A stretch of DNA of 64,000 bases from Metabacillus schmidteae (GCF_903166545.1 NZ_CAESCH010000001.1:2794001-2858000); one strand, 5' to 3'; counted from the first letter of the stretch, positions 51,986-62,387 are shown. The notes: generated by a model not told the origin, from the sequence alone. Numbers and translations are program-made.

Positions 51986-53449
51986 TTGATTTGAGATTGC
52001 TTGAATGACATTTACTATTTTCGCAATTTCAAATGATTGCTGTTCAAGTCGATCCACTTTTTGAACTGCTTGGTTCATAATTTCATATAAAGCATCCATC
52101 TGCTGAATGGACTCTTTCATTAAAAAATCACCTTGTTTTGTGATGTGTATAACCTCTGTTGATGATGTTTGTACCATGATTCCATTTTCATTAGCCTGTC
52201 TAATTCCAGTTGCAAAAAGGTCCATTTGTTGTGATAAATGAGAGGAACTACTTGCTTGCTCTTCTGATCCCAGGGCAATTTCCTGCATTGTTGCTGCTAT
52301 TTGATGACTTCCCTCATTAATTTCCAAACATGCGTCTTTCATCGCAGATGATTCCAGTAGCACTGTTGAGGATAGTGTAGAAATCTTCTGTAACATATCT
52401 CTCATACTCGTCTGTGTCTCAACAACAGAATGAGAAAGCTGTCCAATTTCATCATTTCTCTTTTTGTTTTTTAATGAACTTTTCAGGTTACCTTTGGCAA
52501 GCTCTCCCATGAAAATGGTTATTTCTTTAATAGGTGTCGAAAAGCTTTTACTTAATAACATAGCAATGATAATAACGATAATTAAAGTAGCTATAGCAGT
52601 AATGGCTAGGTATATCAATACTTGATTATTCAACTGATGGATGATTCCTGTGTCCTGGACAATTTGAATGACCCCAATGACTTCTGTATGGGTTGGATCA
52701 AAAAGGGGCATGTAGTATTCTAAACTTTCTTTAGCTTCGCTTGAAACTTCCTCACCTTGTGAAACTTTTTTAAGGATTGAAGAATTATCTAATTTACCAC
52801 CTACATATTTTTCATGAGAAGCTACTAAAATATCACCTTCTACATTTGCTATTATTAATCTTATCCCTTTCATTGATTGCGTGATTTCTTCTATAACATT
52901 TTCATTTAAGCCTGTTTGTAATGTACCAATAACTTTATTGTTATCCATAATTGGAACAAAGGCCCTCACACCTAAACCACTTGTTCCAAATTCAAAACCA
53001 GCTAATTCGTTTCCTTGCAATGCAGCTTGTATAACTGGCTTATCACTTTTGTCATCTCCATACTTTTCCGGGTTATGACTTCTAAAAAACACTGACCCAT
53101 TTGCATTTCCCAGCTCAAAAACATCCAACTGATGTTCTTGTTGTAATCGCTCAAATAATGGTTCCAGCAACAGAGCTGTCTTATCACGGTCACCTTGTTT
53201 AAAGCCTTCTATTATTTCAGGTTGAGTAGCATACAATTTTGATAACTCAAGTAGTTCTTTGGATATACTGTTTAAACGATCGGAAATCGATTCCACATTA
53301 ACGGTTTGTTCATTTTTTAATACAGCATCATATCCCTGATTTGTTTTTAGAAAAAGAACTATACTCACAAATAATAATGGGACAATGGATACTAATAATA
53401 GTGAAAGAAATAATTTTGCTTTTAATGTCTTAATCATGTGTCCTTTCAT
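51968..53449 (-). pseudogene. Methyl-accepting chemotaxis protein, truncated
   Basis: 493 residues: first membrane helix (about 10-32), extracellular Cache-type ligand domain (about 33-270), second membrane helix (about 283-303), HAMP (about 304-358), then the start of the cytoplasmic signalling coil. The reading frame ends after VIQAISNQTNLL plus one Arg, exactly where every family member continues ALNAAIEAARAGE. The hairpin tip that binds CheA/CheW and about 150 following residues are missing. It cannot signal, and the break coincides with the end of the recombinase locus. Confidence 0.85.
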
Positions 53450-53619
53450 GCCTCCAACGTCAAAAATAAAAATGTACCTATGAAAATATACCTATTTAGT
53501 TTATCAGCGAACGTATCTCACGTCTATAGTCATAAATTGAATTGCGGTGGGTTATATATAGGTTTTTTTCATTTGTTGGAATTAAAGTTAAAAAGGCATT
53601 TTTAAAGTCTACCTCTTCA

Positions 53620-53650
53620 TAAAAAAGAGCCTTCATATGTGAAGACTCCT
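53620..53650 (-). terminator. Terminator of the YdbC-like gene
   Basis: GAGCCTTC/GAAGACTC stem with AAAAAA on the plus side, which gives a T-run on the minus strand, touching the stop codon at 53649. Confidence 0.65.
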
Positions 53651-53870
53651 ACAAATCCAATCCATTTAATAGATCTCTCAATTTTATTAACTCTTCTTTT
53701 GAAAGTGTTAGGCCTTTTCCCATTTTTTCATGTTGTTCATCCCAATCACGCAGATCATATTTTGGATCTCTGTTGTTCCAGCTTATTAAATTTAATTCCC
53801 TTTTCCATCCTTTGGCACCTTCAGAAATTGTTCCAACATTCTCTTGTATTTCATACTTTATATTTGCCAA
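53649..53870 (-). CDS. YdbC-like PC4/p15 ssDNA-binding protein
   Basis: 73 residues matching the YdbC/PC4 family: KGWKRELNLISWNNRDPKYD then LRDWDEQHEKMGKGLTLSKE. Members are dimers that bind single-stranded DNA without strong sequence preference. I chose the TTG at 53870 because GGAG lies nine bases before it and the product MANIKYEIQEN matches the usual family start. Monocistronic. Confidence 0.85.
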   Translation of the reverse strand: MANIKYEIQENVGTISEGAKGWKRELNLISWNNRDPKYDLRDWDEQHEKMGKGLTLSKEELIKLRDLLNGLDL

Positions 53871-53996
53871 AACGAACATCTCCTTTATTTGTCTGGAAAG
53901 AACATCTTTTAAGATAGTTTATCATAAGAAAATTCCAGAAAAAATGTTGTTGTTTATTTAGATGTAAAAGCTTGGCCCTATATGCCATATATAAAT

Positions 53997-55112
53997 TTAC
54001 ATATTAGCTAGACCTTTAAAGAGCTCTACAGCTGTTTCGATAATACGATCATTGAAATCATATTGAACAGTATGAATATGTGGATAGTCTTCGCCATTGC
54101 CAATATAACAGATTGCACCCTTTGTTTCCTTTAAATAATGACCGAAATCTTCTGATGCACGAAATGCTTCCTTCATTTCTACTAATTGTATTCCTTTTCT
54201 ATGACAAACTATTCGAATCTTGTTAGAACTTTCAGTGTGATTCACTGTTTCTGGAAATCTATCTTGATATGAAATGTTTGCTTTTAGACCATATTGACTT
54301 GCTAAGTTGTAAGTGACATTCTCCAGAAGATGCTGAAGTTGATTTAATTCTTCTTCATAAAAAGCTCGAATTGTGAGCATTAATTCTCCTTTGCTTGCTG
54401 CAACGCCAAATGCTTTTTCCCCGATGTTCACGTGAACGACCGTGCATAATACCATTCCTCGATATTTTTTTGAAGAAGAGATTTCTTGAATATAATCAAT
54501 AATTTTTGCAAAGGCAAAAGACGGATTCACTCCATCTTCAGGCTGGCTTGCATGTGCAGGTGTACCTTCCAAATGTATGATCATTCCTTTTGATGCACAA
54601 TGTGCTGTTCCGTCTATAACATGTACCGAATTGAATGGCATTCCGCTCATATTGTGAAAGGCATAAATTTCTTCTATGTTATTTTCTTTTATAAATGAAA
54701 CACATTGAATGGCTCCATCCCCGGTTTCCTCTGCATGCTGAAAAAGAAAGTAGATATCTTTATCAGCCCCTTTCTGGTCAACCTCAAGAGCAAAGCCGGC
54801 CAGGCATGCAGCATGACCGTCATGTCCACATTTATGCGAGACACCTGTATTTTTAGAAGCATGTGGAATATCTATCGTTTCATCGATCGGCAAGGCATCA
54901 AAATCTGCACGAAATGCAATATTTCCCTCTCTTTCTACAGACCTATAAATTGCGTAGAACCATTGCCCTTTGTCAACAACCTCCAGAGAAGTATTTGTTT
55001 TTAAAAATTGGATTAAATGACTCTTTGTCCAAATTTCAAGATTTGAAAGCTCAGGATGTTGATGAAGTTCATGACGCAATTTTTTTGTTAAGTTAAGATT
55101 TTTTAATTCCAC
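53997..55112 (-). CDS. M20-family amidohydrolase
   Basis: 371 residues. Metal-binding residues are visible: CGHDGHAA (near 93-100), HAEETGDGA (near 126-134, catalytic Glu pair) and the C-terminal HIHTVQYDFND. A dimerisation domain lies between (about 170-285) with GTPAHASQPEDGVNP. This is the M20D/IAA-amino-acid or N-acyl-amino-acid hydrolase type, which releases amino acids from acyl conjugates in the cytoplasm. Starts at GTG with AGGA nine bases before. Confidence 0.88.
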   Translation of the reverse strand: MELKNLNLTKKLRHELHQHPELSNLEIWTKSHLIQFLKTNTSLEVVDKGQWFYAIYRSVEREGNIAFRADFDALPIDETIDIPHASKNTGVSHKCGHDGHAACLAGFALEVDQKGADKDIYFLFQHAEETGDGAIQCVSFIKENNIEEIYAFHNMSGMPFNSVHVIDGTAHCASKGMIIHLEGTPAHASQPEDGVNPSFAFAKIIDYIQEISSSKKYRGMVLCTVVHVNIGEKAFGVAASKGELMLTIRAFYEEELNQLQHLLENVTYNLASQYGLKANISYQDRFPETVNHTESSNKIRIVCHRKGIQLVEMKEAFRASEDFGHYLKETKGAICYIGNGEDYPHIHTVQYDFNDRIIETAVELFKGLANM

Positions 55113-55327
55113 TGTTTCTCATCCTTTACTCAAAATTACTGCATAGAAAATAAGAGAATCTATTATATTATACAAATAAATAATTTCCTATTTCTTCCTA
55201 TATTAATATATTTCTAGCTTCTTGTAATGTCTATGTAATTAAATTGTAACACTATTCGGATTTTTCTTCACATAGGAATGGAAAGAGACAAGAGTTCAAA
55301 AAAAGAAACAATCTAGGAGGACTTATT

Positions 55328-55963
55328 TTGAAAAAACTAATTTTTTTACTAACATTACTGGTCACTCTTTTATCAGCGGAACCAATACTAGCGTACACTG
55401 TTCAAAAAGGAGATACAATGTATAAAATTGCTAGAGATAATGAGTTAACACTATCTGAATTAGCTTCAGTAAATCCACAGGTAAAAGATCTTGATCTCAT
55501 TTATGTGGGGCAGGAAATTCATATAGATATCAAACAGAAAAACAAACAAAAAAATCGGCCAACTGTTGCAAGTCGAGGTGAAACTATTTCGAGCAAAGTG
55601 AATTTAACAGAAACAGAAATAGATCTATTAGCAAGAATTGTACGAGCTGAGGCTCAAACTGAACCTTTTGAAGGGAAAGTTGCAGTAGCTAGTGTTGTAT
55701 TAAACCGGGTAGATAGTCCGAAGTTTCCTGATACAATTAAAGATGTTATTTATCAATCAGGGCAATTCCAACCAGTTTCTAATGGTGAAATTAACAAACC
55801 GGCTGATAAGGAATCTAGAAGAGCAGTATTCGCCGCGTTATCTGATATGAGAAAAATTGCAAAAGACGCCTTATTTTTCTATAACCCTGATATTGCTACA
55901 AATCGTTGGTTAGATTCCAGAGAGACAACGGTTGTGATTGGAGAACATGTATTTAAAAACTAG
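55328..55963 (+). CDS. LysM plus SleB/CwlJ-type cell-wall hydrolase
   Basis: 211 residues: signal peptide (about 1-22), a LysM peptidoglycan-binding module (YTVQKGDTMYKIARDNELTL, about 23-66), a basic linker, and a Hydrolase_2 domain (about 96-211, LARIVRAEAQTEPFEGKVAV with the catalytic Glu). The domain order resembles B. subtilis YkvT-like proteins and spore cortex-lytic enzymes. It is probably exported during growth or sporulation to cleave peptidoglycan. TTG start with TAGGAGG. Confidence 0.88.
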   Translation: MKKLIFLLTLLVTLLSAEPILAYTVQKGDTMYKIARDNELTLSELASVNPQVKDLDLIYVGQEIHIDIKQKNKQKNRPTVASRGETISSKVNLTETEIDLLARIVRAEAQTEPFEGKVAVASVVLNRVDSPKFPDTIKDVIYQSGQFQPVSNGEINKPADKESRRAVFAALSDMRKIAKDALFFYNPDIATNRWLDSRETTVVIGEHVFKN

Positions 55964-56088
55964 ATTTACTAAAGAAGAATTAGATTTATAACTACCAGGA
56001 CCTCTTATCCTGTTCAAATAAATTTTTTCTATAACTTATATACATAAACTTTTAAAGAAATTTATACTCAATGATCTTTTTGAAAAAT

Positions 56089-56132
56089 AGATGTGGAACC
56101 ATATCAAAGCTAGAATGGTTCCACATTTTTGT
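56089..56132. terminator. Bidirectional terminator
   Basis: ATGTGGAACCAT pairs perfectly with ATGGTTCCACAT, with T-runs on both sides, between the cell-wall hydrolase gene and the convergent reductase gene. Confidence 0.85.
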
Positions 56133-56139
56133 TTACCAT

Positions 56140-57108
56140 CTAGATTGTTAAAACGATTTTTCCCTGAGCATGCCCTTCAGCAAAATAGTTAAATGCTTCC
56201 CTCACATCACTTAACTTGTAACACCGATCAATTACAGGTTTTACATACCCTGCTTCTATAAGTTCTTTAATATATTGCAAGTCTGACTCATTTGCTCTCT
56301 GTAAAAATGTATATATTTTTTTTCTATCAGTCAAATTAATCCAAGGACCTTTAATCATGGCTTGATACATCTGTGCCTCAGAACCTCCAACATGGACAAA
56401 AACGCCGTTAGCTGCTAGTGCTCGTTTATAGATTGATATTGGCTGATAACCATTTACTCCTAAAATAACATCATAACGTTTTGTTGTTTCTTCAAAATTC
56501 CCCTTTTTATAATCTAAAACAAAGTCAGCTCCAAGGGATTTTGCTAATGAAATATTTCGTGTACTGCAAACTGCCGTAACCTCAGCACCAAGAGACTTCG
56601 CAATTTGAATGGCAAACGTACCAACACCACCGGATGCTCCATAGATCAGTACTTTTTTACCTTTAATAACTTTCCCCTTATCTCTCAAACTTTGTAGAGC
56701 AGTCACTGCCGCCATTGGGACAGCTGCTGCTTCCTCAAACGTCAAATTAGAAGGCATTTTCACTAGTACTTTTTCAGGAACAGATACAAATTCGGCAAAA
56801 CCACCCCAACCAGCATTGGATAAATCAGCAAATACTTCATCCCCAGGTTTTAAATTTTTTACAAGTGATCCAACCTCTTCAACTGTCCCTGCAATATCTC
56901 CTCCGGGTATTGAATATTTTGGTTTAGACAGCCCATAAACTAGACGCGCCAGCCTAGGCTCCCCTTTTAATAAGACGAGATTTCCATAGTTTATTGAAGC
57001 TGCATGGACCTTCACTAAAACTTGATGATCTTTCACACTTGGTTTTTGTACTTCCTTTACTTCCAGGACTTCAGGTGTGCCGTATTTGCTGTAATAGATT
57101 GCTTTTAT
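56140..57108 (-). CDS. NADPH:quinone reductase-like (MDR) enzyme
   Basis: A zinc-free medium-chain dehydrogenase/reductase of about 322 residues. NYGNLVLLKGEPRLARLVYG and PKYSIPGGDIAGTVEEVGS are the N-terminal domain, and YGASGGVGTFAIQIAKSLGA (near 155-174) the NADPH-binding Rossmann loop. Family proteins begin MKAIYYSKYG; here the corresponding codons are ATA AAA GCA ATC, with GGAGG exactly seven bases before the ATA and no ATG, GTG or TTG near. I therefore set the start at ATA (57108). A GTG start at 57036 would lose 24 conserved residues. Confidence 0.85.
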   Translation of the reverse strand: MKAIYYSKYGTPEVLEVKEVQKPSVKDHQVLVKVHAASINYGNLVLLKGEPRLARLVYGLSKPKYSIPGGDIAGTVEEVGSLVKNLKPGDEVFADLSNAGWGGFAEFVSVPEKVLVKMPSNLTFEEAAAVPMAAVTALQSLRDKGKVIKGKKVLIYGASGGVGTFAIQIAKSLGAEVTAVCSTRNISLAKSLGADFVLDYKKGNFEETTKRYDVILGVNGYQPISIYKRALAANGVFVHVGGSEAQMYQAMIKGPWINLTDRKKIYTFLQRANESDLQYIKELIEAGYVKPVIDRCYKLSDVREAFNYFAEGHAQGKIVLTI

Positions 57109-57275
57109 ATAAATTCCTCCCTAGTAAAACTAGCCTTTCTATATATTATTCTTGATTAAGGAAATTAAGCCCATTAATGTACAAGACTTTCTCACTAGAA
57201 TGGAAAGTGTTGGAGGTTTTAAATGGTGAAAGGGTATTTTGTTCGCCAGAGTAATAACTGTTGATTCAAATAAGC

Positions 57276-57312
57276 AAAGGGGTTGGAAAATTCATTTCCC
57301 AACCCCTTGAAA
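57276..57312 (-). terminator. Terminator of ilvD
   Basis: AAGGGGTTGG(G)AAAT / ATTTCCCAACCCCTT long stem, 12 bases past the ilvD stop. Confidence 0.85.
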
Positions 57313-57322
57313 GTATTATTTA

Positions 57323-58999
57323 TTAGATTTTCATAATTCCGCCAGTACTTGCTGAAGTAACTAACTTAGAATAACGTGCTAAGTACCCTTTTTTCACTTT
57401 AGGTTCAAAGCCTTTCCAGTTTGCTTTACGTTTTTCCCACTCTTCTTCTGCTACCTGAACATCCATTGTACGGTTTTCAATGTCAATAACAACATGGTCA
57501 CCGTCTTCAACGAATGCAAGTGGACCGCCTTCAGCAGCTTCTGGAGAAGCATGCCCGATTGAAAGGCCTCGAGATGCACCTGAGAAACGACCGTCTGTAA
57601 CAAGTGCAACTTTTGGTCCTAATCCCATTCCAACAATCATAGAAGTTGGGGATAACATTTCCGGCATTCCTGGACCACCTTTTGGTCCCTCATAACGGAT
57701 AATCACGACATGTCCTTCTTTTACTTTACCATTTGCAATACCATTGATTGCTTCTTCCTGTGATTCGAAAACAATTGCAGGGCCTTCGTGGCTTGTAATG
57801 CCATTTTGGACACCACCAGTTTTAATAATTGCACCATCTGGAGCAAGATTACCGAATAAAACAGCAAGTCCGCCTTTTTCTGTATGAGGATTGTCAATTG
57901 GTCGGATGACTTCATGATCCTGCACCTCACAGCCGGCAATGTTTTCACCTAATGTTTTACCTGTAACTGTTAATGTATCAAGGTGAAGAGCTCCTTCTTT
58001 TTTCGATAACTCATATAATGCAGCTGATACCCCACCTGCTGCATGTAAATCTTCGATGTGATGATCTGATGCAGGTGCAAGCTTGGATAAATGAGGGACA
58101 CGTGCTGCCACTTCATTAATACGTTGAATTGGATATTCAATTTCAGCTTCATGTGCTAATGCTAATGTGTGTAATACTGTATTTGTAGAACCACCAAGTG
58201 CCATATCAAGTGCAAAAGCATTATCAATCGCTTTTTCTGTCACAATATCTCTAGGCTTAATATCATCTTTAATTAAATTCATTAATTGTGTTGCAGACTC
58301 TTTAACAAATTCTTTACGTTTAGGATCAACGGCTAAAATAGTTCCGTTACCTGGCATTGCCAGTCCAAGTGCTTCTGCTAAACAGTTCATTGAATTTGCT
58401 GTGAACATACCTGAACATGACCCGCAAGTTGGACAACCGAATTGCTCAAGCTCTGTTAGGCCTTTTTCATCAAGTTTACCAGATTGATAAGCACCTACTC
58501 CTTCAAAAACAGAAGATAGAGAGATTTTCTTACCATCACTTGTTACACCGGCCTTCATTGGACCTCCACTAACAAATAGTGTAGGAATGTTGATACGCAA
58601 TGCCGCCATCATCATACCAGGTGTGATTTTATCACAGTTTGGAATACACACCATTCCATCGAACCAGTGTGCAGATACAACAGTTTCAACTGAGTCAGCA
58701 ATGATTTCACGGCTCGGTAATGAATAACGCATACCAATATGACCCATTGCAATTCCATCGTCTACACCGATCGTATTGAACTCGAACGGAACTCCGCCAG
58801 CTTCACGGATAGCATCTTTTACGATTTTTCCAAACTCTTGTAAATGTACATGACCAGGTACAATATCAATATATGAATTACAAACCGCAATAAACGGTTT
58901 ATCAAAATCCTCTTCTTTTACCCCGGCAGCACGAAGTAAGCTGCGATGTGGAGCGCGGTCAAAGCCTTTTTTAATCATATTGCTACGTAAATTCATCAT
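57323..58999 (-). CDS. ilvD: Dihydroxy-acid dehydratase
   Basis: 558 residues, full length. It catalyses the third shared step of valine, isoleucine and CoA synthesis, dehydrating 2,3-dihydroxy-3-methylbutanoate or -pentanoate in the cytoplasm. Cluster and metal residues are visible: [15 protein letters not shown] with the first Cys (near 36-50), [12 protein letters not shown] (near 119-130) and [20 protein letters not shown] (near 188-207). A Lys-Asp pair and [11 protein letters not shown] (near 440) are conserved. GGGAG precedes the start. It stands apart from other ilv/leu genes in this window. Confidence 0.96.
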   Translation of the reverse strand: MMNLRSNMIKKGFDRAPHRSLLRAAGVKEEDFDKPFIAVCNSYIDIVPGHVHLQEFGKIVKDAIREAGGVPFEFNTIGVDDGIAMGHIGMRYSLPSREIIADSVETVVSAHWFDGMVCIPNCDKITPGMMMAALRINIPTLFVSGGPMKAGVTSDGKKISLSSVFEGVGAYQSGKLDEKGLTELEQFGCPTCGSCSGMFTANSMNCLAEALGLAMPGNGTILAVDPKRKEFVKESATQLMNLIKDDIKPRDIVTEKAIDNAFALDMALGGSTNTVLHTLALAHEAEIEYPIQRINEVAARVPHLSKLAPASDHHIEDLHAAGGVSAALYELSKKEGALHLDTLTVTGKTLGENIAGCEVQDHEVIRPIDNPHTEKGGLAVLFGNLAPDGAIIKTGGVQNGITSHEGPAIVFESQEEAINGIANGKVKEGHVVIIRYEGPKGGPGMPEMLSPTSMIVGMGLGPKVALVTDGRFSGASRGLSIGHASPEAAEGGPLAFVEDGDHVVIDIENRTMDVQVAEEEWEKRKANWKGFEPKVKKGYLARYSKLVTSASTGGIMKI

Positions 59000-59298
59000 T
59001 CAAAACTCCCTTCACTAAACATAATTCAAGAATGATATTATAAGGGTACTTCTAATTGACTAAATAATCAATATATTTCTTCTTATTTGAATAATATTAT
59101 ATTAATTTATCTTTCAGAAAAGATAGAATGTTGGTATATAATAAGAAAAATCTTTTTTCTCGGTGATAAACCACCTAAATTATTATTTTCAAATTGCAAA
59201 TGAAGGTAATCTTCCTTCTATACTGGGTAATAGAAGATAATGACTGTTTTGTCTGATAAAATAGTATAAAAACAGCTGAAATAAAGGAGCCAATACGA

Positions 59299-59595
59299 AT
59301 GACTAGTTCCAAAAAAACAAAACGGACCTGTATATATGGGCATGTGTATGAGAAAAGCAGTGATTGTCCTACATGCCCTATCTGCGAAAACGAACGTAAA
59401 CCTGAAACCGGCTTTTTGTCCATTCTTTCTGCACCAGCACTCCGAGCGCTTGAGAGCAAAGAAATAATGACAGTAGAAGACCTTGCTCAATATAGAGAAA
59501 AAGAGATTTTATCATTGCATGGAATAGGTCCTGCTTCTATGCCTAAGCTTCGGAATGCACTTCAGGAAAAAGGATTGGAGTTTAAAAACGGTTAA
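59299..59595 (+). CDS. RNA polymerase alpha-CTD-like small protein
   Basis: 98 residues. The C-terminal 60 (LSAPALRALESKEIMTVEDL then LSLHGIGPASMPKLRNALQE) match the helix-hairpin-helix fold of the alpha-subunit C-terminal domain. The N-terminus has a short Cys pattern (CIYGHVYEKSSDCPTCPICE) that could bind zinc. Such proteins are widespread in Bacillus and of unknown role, perhaps DNA binding. AAAGGAG lies before the ATG. Confidence 0.8.
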   Translation: MTSSKKTKRTCIYGHVYEKSSDCPTCPICENERKPETGFLSILSAPALRALESKEIMTVEDLAQYREKEILSLHGIGPASMPKLRNALQEKGLEFKNG

Positions 59596-59714
59596 AAAGA
59601 TGTAGAATATATAAATAAAACTCGCCAATTTGCGAGTCAGTAATGGCGAAGCGTGATGTAGTTTGCACTTATACTTAAATTGGCGACTAAGTCGAATAAG
59701 TGAATTTATGCTTT

Positions 59715-59755
59715 CTTAACGTCAAAAAACGCTAAGATTTTTTGGCGTTTTTATC
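59715..59755. terminator. Terminator hairpin
   Basis: AAAAAACGC...GGCGTTTTT stem between convergent genes. A second small palindrome, CTCGC/GCGAG, lies at about 59621-59637. Confidence 0.65.
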
Positions 59756-60227
59756 ATTTACTATCTAAAAGCCTTTTTTCTAAAATTAAAATAAACTTAT
59801 AATACCCCAATAAGATTACCAAGAGAATAGGGGCAACGATGAAATCGTACCACACCTTCCACCAGCCTAAATGGAAAAATCCAAATGGCTCAGGCAAAAT
59901 TGATAAGAATTCATAGATGACGACAAAACATGTCCATAACGCTATATATAATGACTTTTTAAGAAGGTTTGCCTTAAATGGGTAAAAATCTATAAATATA
60001 ATATTCACTGGTGGAATTAAAAATAGATGTGCCAATAACCCTAACCACTCAACATCTTTATCAAAATACCAATATGCCTTATATTGATACTCCATAAATA
60101 AATCAAATATAACTTGAAAGGCAATGGTGAAAAGCACTATATGCCAAATTTGATTGTCCGATAGCCTTTTAGAAAATTTAAAAGCGATAAAATTAAATAA
60201 AATAATGGAAGCAAAAAGTAAAATCAT
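59754..60227 (-). CDS. CBO0543-like membrane protein
   Basis: 157 residues with about five membrane helices and conserved aromatic motifs (LGWWKVWYDFIVAPILLVIL near 118-137, PPVNIIFIDFYPF near 72-84). This pattern matches CBO0543-family proteins common in spore formers, of unknown function. AAGGAATTAACC precedes the ATG. Confidence 0.75.
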   Translation of the reverse strand: MILLFASIILFNFIAFKFSKRLSDNQIWHIVLFTIAFQVIFDLFMEYQYKAYWYFDKDVEWLGLLAHLFLIPPVNIIFIDFYPFKANLLKKSLYIALWTCFVVIYEFLSILPEPFGFFHLGWWKVWYDFIVAPILLVILLGYYKFILILEKRLLDSK

Positions 60228-60280
60228 GGTTAATTCCTTTTTATTTTTACTATGCCCTCCATAATCAGGTTTGATACAGT

Positions 60281-61225
60281 CTATTTAGGCAAAGCTGTAC
60301 TGAAATAAAATTCTAGGAACGTATCTAATTCACTTTCGCTTTTAAATTTATACATATAGCCATAAGATAATGCAGTTTTCCCTTTGTTTAATTTTTTAGG
60401 GAATTTTCTAAGTGCAGTGCTAAACCTTATTTTATCTTCAGTTTTTAATGAATCGCGAATTGTTGTTGGATTTAATACAATACTTATTTCTTTGTTAGGA
60501 AGTAAATAGATAAGTTCCTTTGTTCTATTGTTTTCGAACTCTATCGCCTTTTTGGTTTCATTCTTTTTTGTAAAATGGTTTTTATTGAAAACATCTATTA
60601 AATTAGAAATGTTCATTTTAGGTTCTGATTTTGTATTAACTAATTTAGGTTTCGTTTCAGAGAGGTTTATTTTTCTTTCACTTTTCAAAGCTTCAAGCTG
60701 CTCGTGAACCTTTCTTCTCACTTCTTCAATTTGTTGTAATGTGTGATCTAAATATGGCTTAATAAATTCCTCTACTTCTTTTTCTTGTAAATACGTTGAT
60801 GTTGAATTTGACGGAACTTTATAAGACGGTGCCTTAAAATCAAAGCTAACATAGACTTCCATATACCAAACACTTAATTCAAAAAGAAATTTATGAACTT
60901 GAATCGCATCAAGAACATCCGCTTCTTTAATAGTATGAACTGCTTTGTTTCCTTTTTTTCGAATAAATTCAAGTTTTGTATAAATTTCTTCATCGATTAT
61001 ATCTTGACGGAATAATTTATGTATACGCTCAGAATGCTTAAGTGAATAGACTGTTTCAAGGTCTTCTGCTGTACTTAGGATCTTTACTAATACTTCACTA
61101 TATAATCTAGCCTGCATTAATGCCGATTGAGGTTGATCATGTAATTGATTCTCCATACTGAAAGCTAGTTCCATTAATTCGGTTGAAAATTCCCCTACAA
61201 ATGTAAATATTGAATCATTCATCAT
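60281..61225 (-). CDS. DUF4145-like protein
   Basis: 314 residues. The N-terminal 130 residues (QSALMQARLYSEVLVKILST, then LEFIRKKGNKAVHTIKEADV) match the DUF4145/HsdR N-terminal-like helical domain, as found in restriction proteins and stand-alone Bacillus proteins. A coiled coil (about 150-190) and a C-terminal DUF-like domain (about 220-314) follow. I use the ATG at 61225 with AGGTGATAGAA upstream. No methylase or specificity gene adjoins, so a restriction role is not supported. Confidence 0.68.
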   Translation of the reverse strand: MMNDSIFTFVGEFSTELMELAFSMENQLHDQPQSALMQARLYSEVLVKILSTAEDLETVYSLKHSERIHKLFRQDIIDEEIYTKLEFIRKKGNKAVHTIKEADVLDAIQVHKFLFELSVWYMEVYVSFDFKAPSYKVPSNSTSTYLQEKEVEEFIKPYLDHTLQQIEEVRRKVHEQLEALKSERKINLSETKPKLVNTKSEPKMNISNLIDVFNKNHFTKKNETKKAIEFENNRTKELIYLLPNKEISIVLNPTTIRDSLKTEDKIRFSTALRKFPKKLNKGKTALSYGYMYKFKSESELDTFLEFYFSTALPK

Positions 61226-61327
61226 TTCTATCACCTGTGCTTGTCTTATTTTGTCTATAACGTTAAACTAACATTATTTTAACATAAATTAGTAGATTTT
61301 AAGGGGTATCTTAATTTTATATAAAAA

Positions 61328-61371
61328 GAAAAACAATCTTTCTATGTATATGAATAAAAGATTGTTTTTCT
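61328..61371 (-). terminator. Terminator of small gene 61378
   Basis: AAAAACAATCTTT pairs with AAAGATTGTTTTT, directly past the stop codon of the small gene. Confidence 0.75.
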
Positions 61372-61377
61372 GAGTTT

Positions 61378-61515
61378 TTACATTTTTTTAACAGGAGTGA
61401 CAACAGCATATAAATTATCGGTTGAATTGGATACATTTACTTCTATAACCTTATATCCAGTATTTCCACCTTTTAATTCTTCCTTTATTGGAAGCTTAAT
61501 TTGATAATTGCTCAT
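61378..61515 (-). CDS. Small hypothetical protein
   Basis: 45 residues: MSNYQIKLPIKEELKGGNTG then YKVIEVNVSNSTDNLYAVVT, predicted beta-strands. AAAGGA lies about ten bases before the ATG and a strong terminator follows the stop, which together support a real gene. Not recognised. Confidence 0.6.
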   Translation of the reverse strand: MSNYQIKLPIKEELKGGNTGYKVIEVNVSNSTDNLYAVVTPVKKM

Positions 61516-61726
61516 ATTCACAATTCCTTTCCTATAAAATTTCTCACAGAAGCTAATATATGTTGAAGGAATGAAAATGTGTCATAAAATGTACCAAAAT
61601 AGAAAACTTTTTACGTTAAGATTTTGTAAATTTAGTAGCGTGAATGATCATTCGACGTTTTAGCTAGTTGATAGTATTAAATAGGAGTGCATTTACGCCT
61701 TATCAGCCTAGCCAGTTGCGAGTTTT

Positions 61727-62218
61727 TCATTCATTGTTTTTCATCTCAATAAACTGACTCAGCATTTCTTCTAATTCACTCTTTTTTTGCTTTTTTAACC
61801 ATTCAACTTGATCAATAGGCAGCTTTATTTTTAAAGTAATTGATTCAATCGGCATTTCCACTTTTCGAATATCTTCTAACGTAATTCCCTCTTCAATGTT
61901 TGGGAATCTTGTATCATGTTCATTTACGCGGTCAAAGTCCTCATATTCTCCAATATCATCAAGATCGCAGCATAAGTGTAATTGTGGCAGCCCTCCATGA
62001 ATTGTATTTACCATCATAATCGAATTAATCAATCTACCATCTTCCAATTCTATTTCTACAATGACATTTTCTTCACGTTGATATCTTTTCACAACAACTT
62101 CAGTCACAACTAAATTACATTCCAAAGTTAATCCACTACTTGCTTCAAAAATAAAGATAGCGCTATTAAATACGTGAATCTCCTCACCATCGATTTTCAA
62201 TGATTTTACCTTAACCAT
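61727..62218 (-). CDS. Hypothetical protein
   Basis: 163 residues, acidic, beta-rich in the first 90 residues and helical at the end (VEWLKKQKKSELEEMLSQFI). ATG preceded by GGAGGAAG. No family recognised. Soluble and cytoplasmic by appearance. Confidence 0.7.
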   Translation of the reverse strand: MVKVKSLKIDGEEIHVFNSAIFIFEASSGLTLECNLVVTEVVVKRYQREENVIVEIELEDGRLINSIMMVNTIHGGLPQLHLCCDLDDIGEYEDFDRVNEHDTRFPNIEEGITLEDIRKVEMPIESITLKIKLPIDQVEWLKKQKKSELEEMLSQFIEMKNNE

Positions 62219-62387
62219 AAGACTTCCTCCATGTATAAAAGTACAAAGACAAACGATTTGTATACTACTTATTAATATACCATTTAGAGACCAATGGATT
62301 TATCAAATTTTATAAATACTTAGTTTTGAATTTTTTTTGGATACTTCTTAGTACCATTTGCAACTGTTTACTACAGTCCGTCTTTAG

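Noticed and set aside
59175..59490. Minus-strand genes opposite the alpha-CTD-like gene
   Set aside because: They are mirror readings of a well-supported plus-strand gene with a good ribosome binding site.
60281..61225. Type I restriction subunit
   Set aside because: Only the DUF4145-like domain is shared, with no helicase, methylase or specificity gene nearby.
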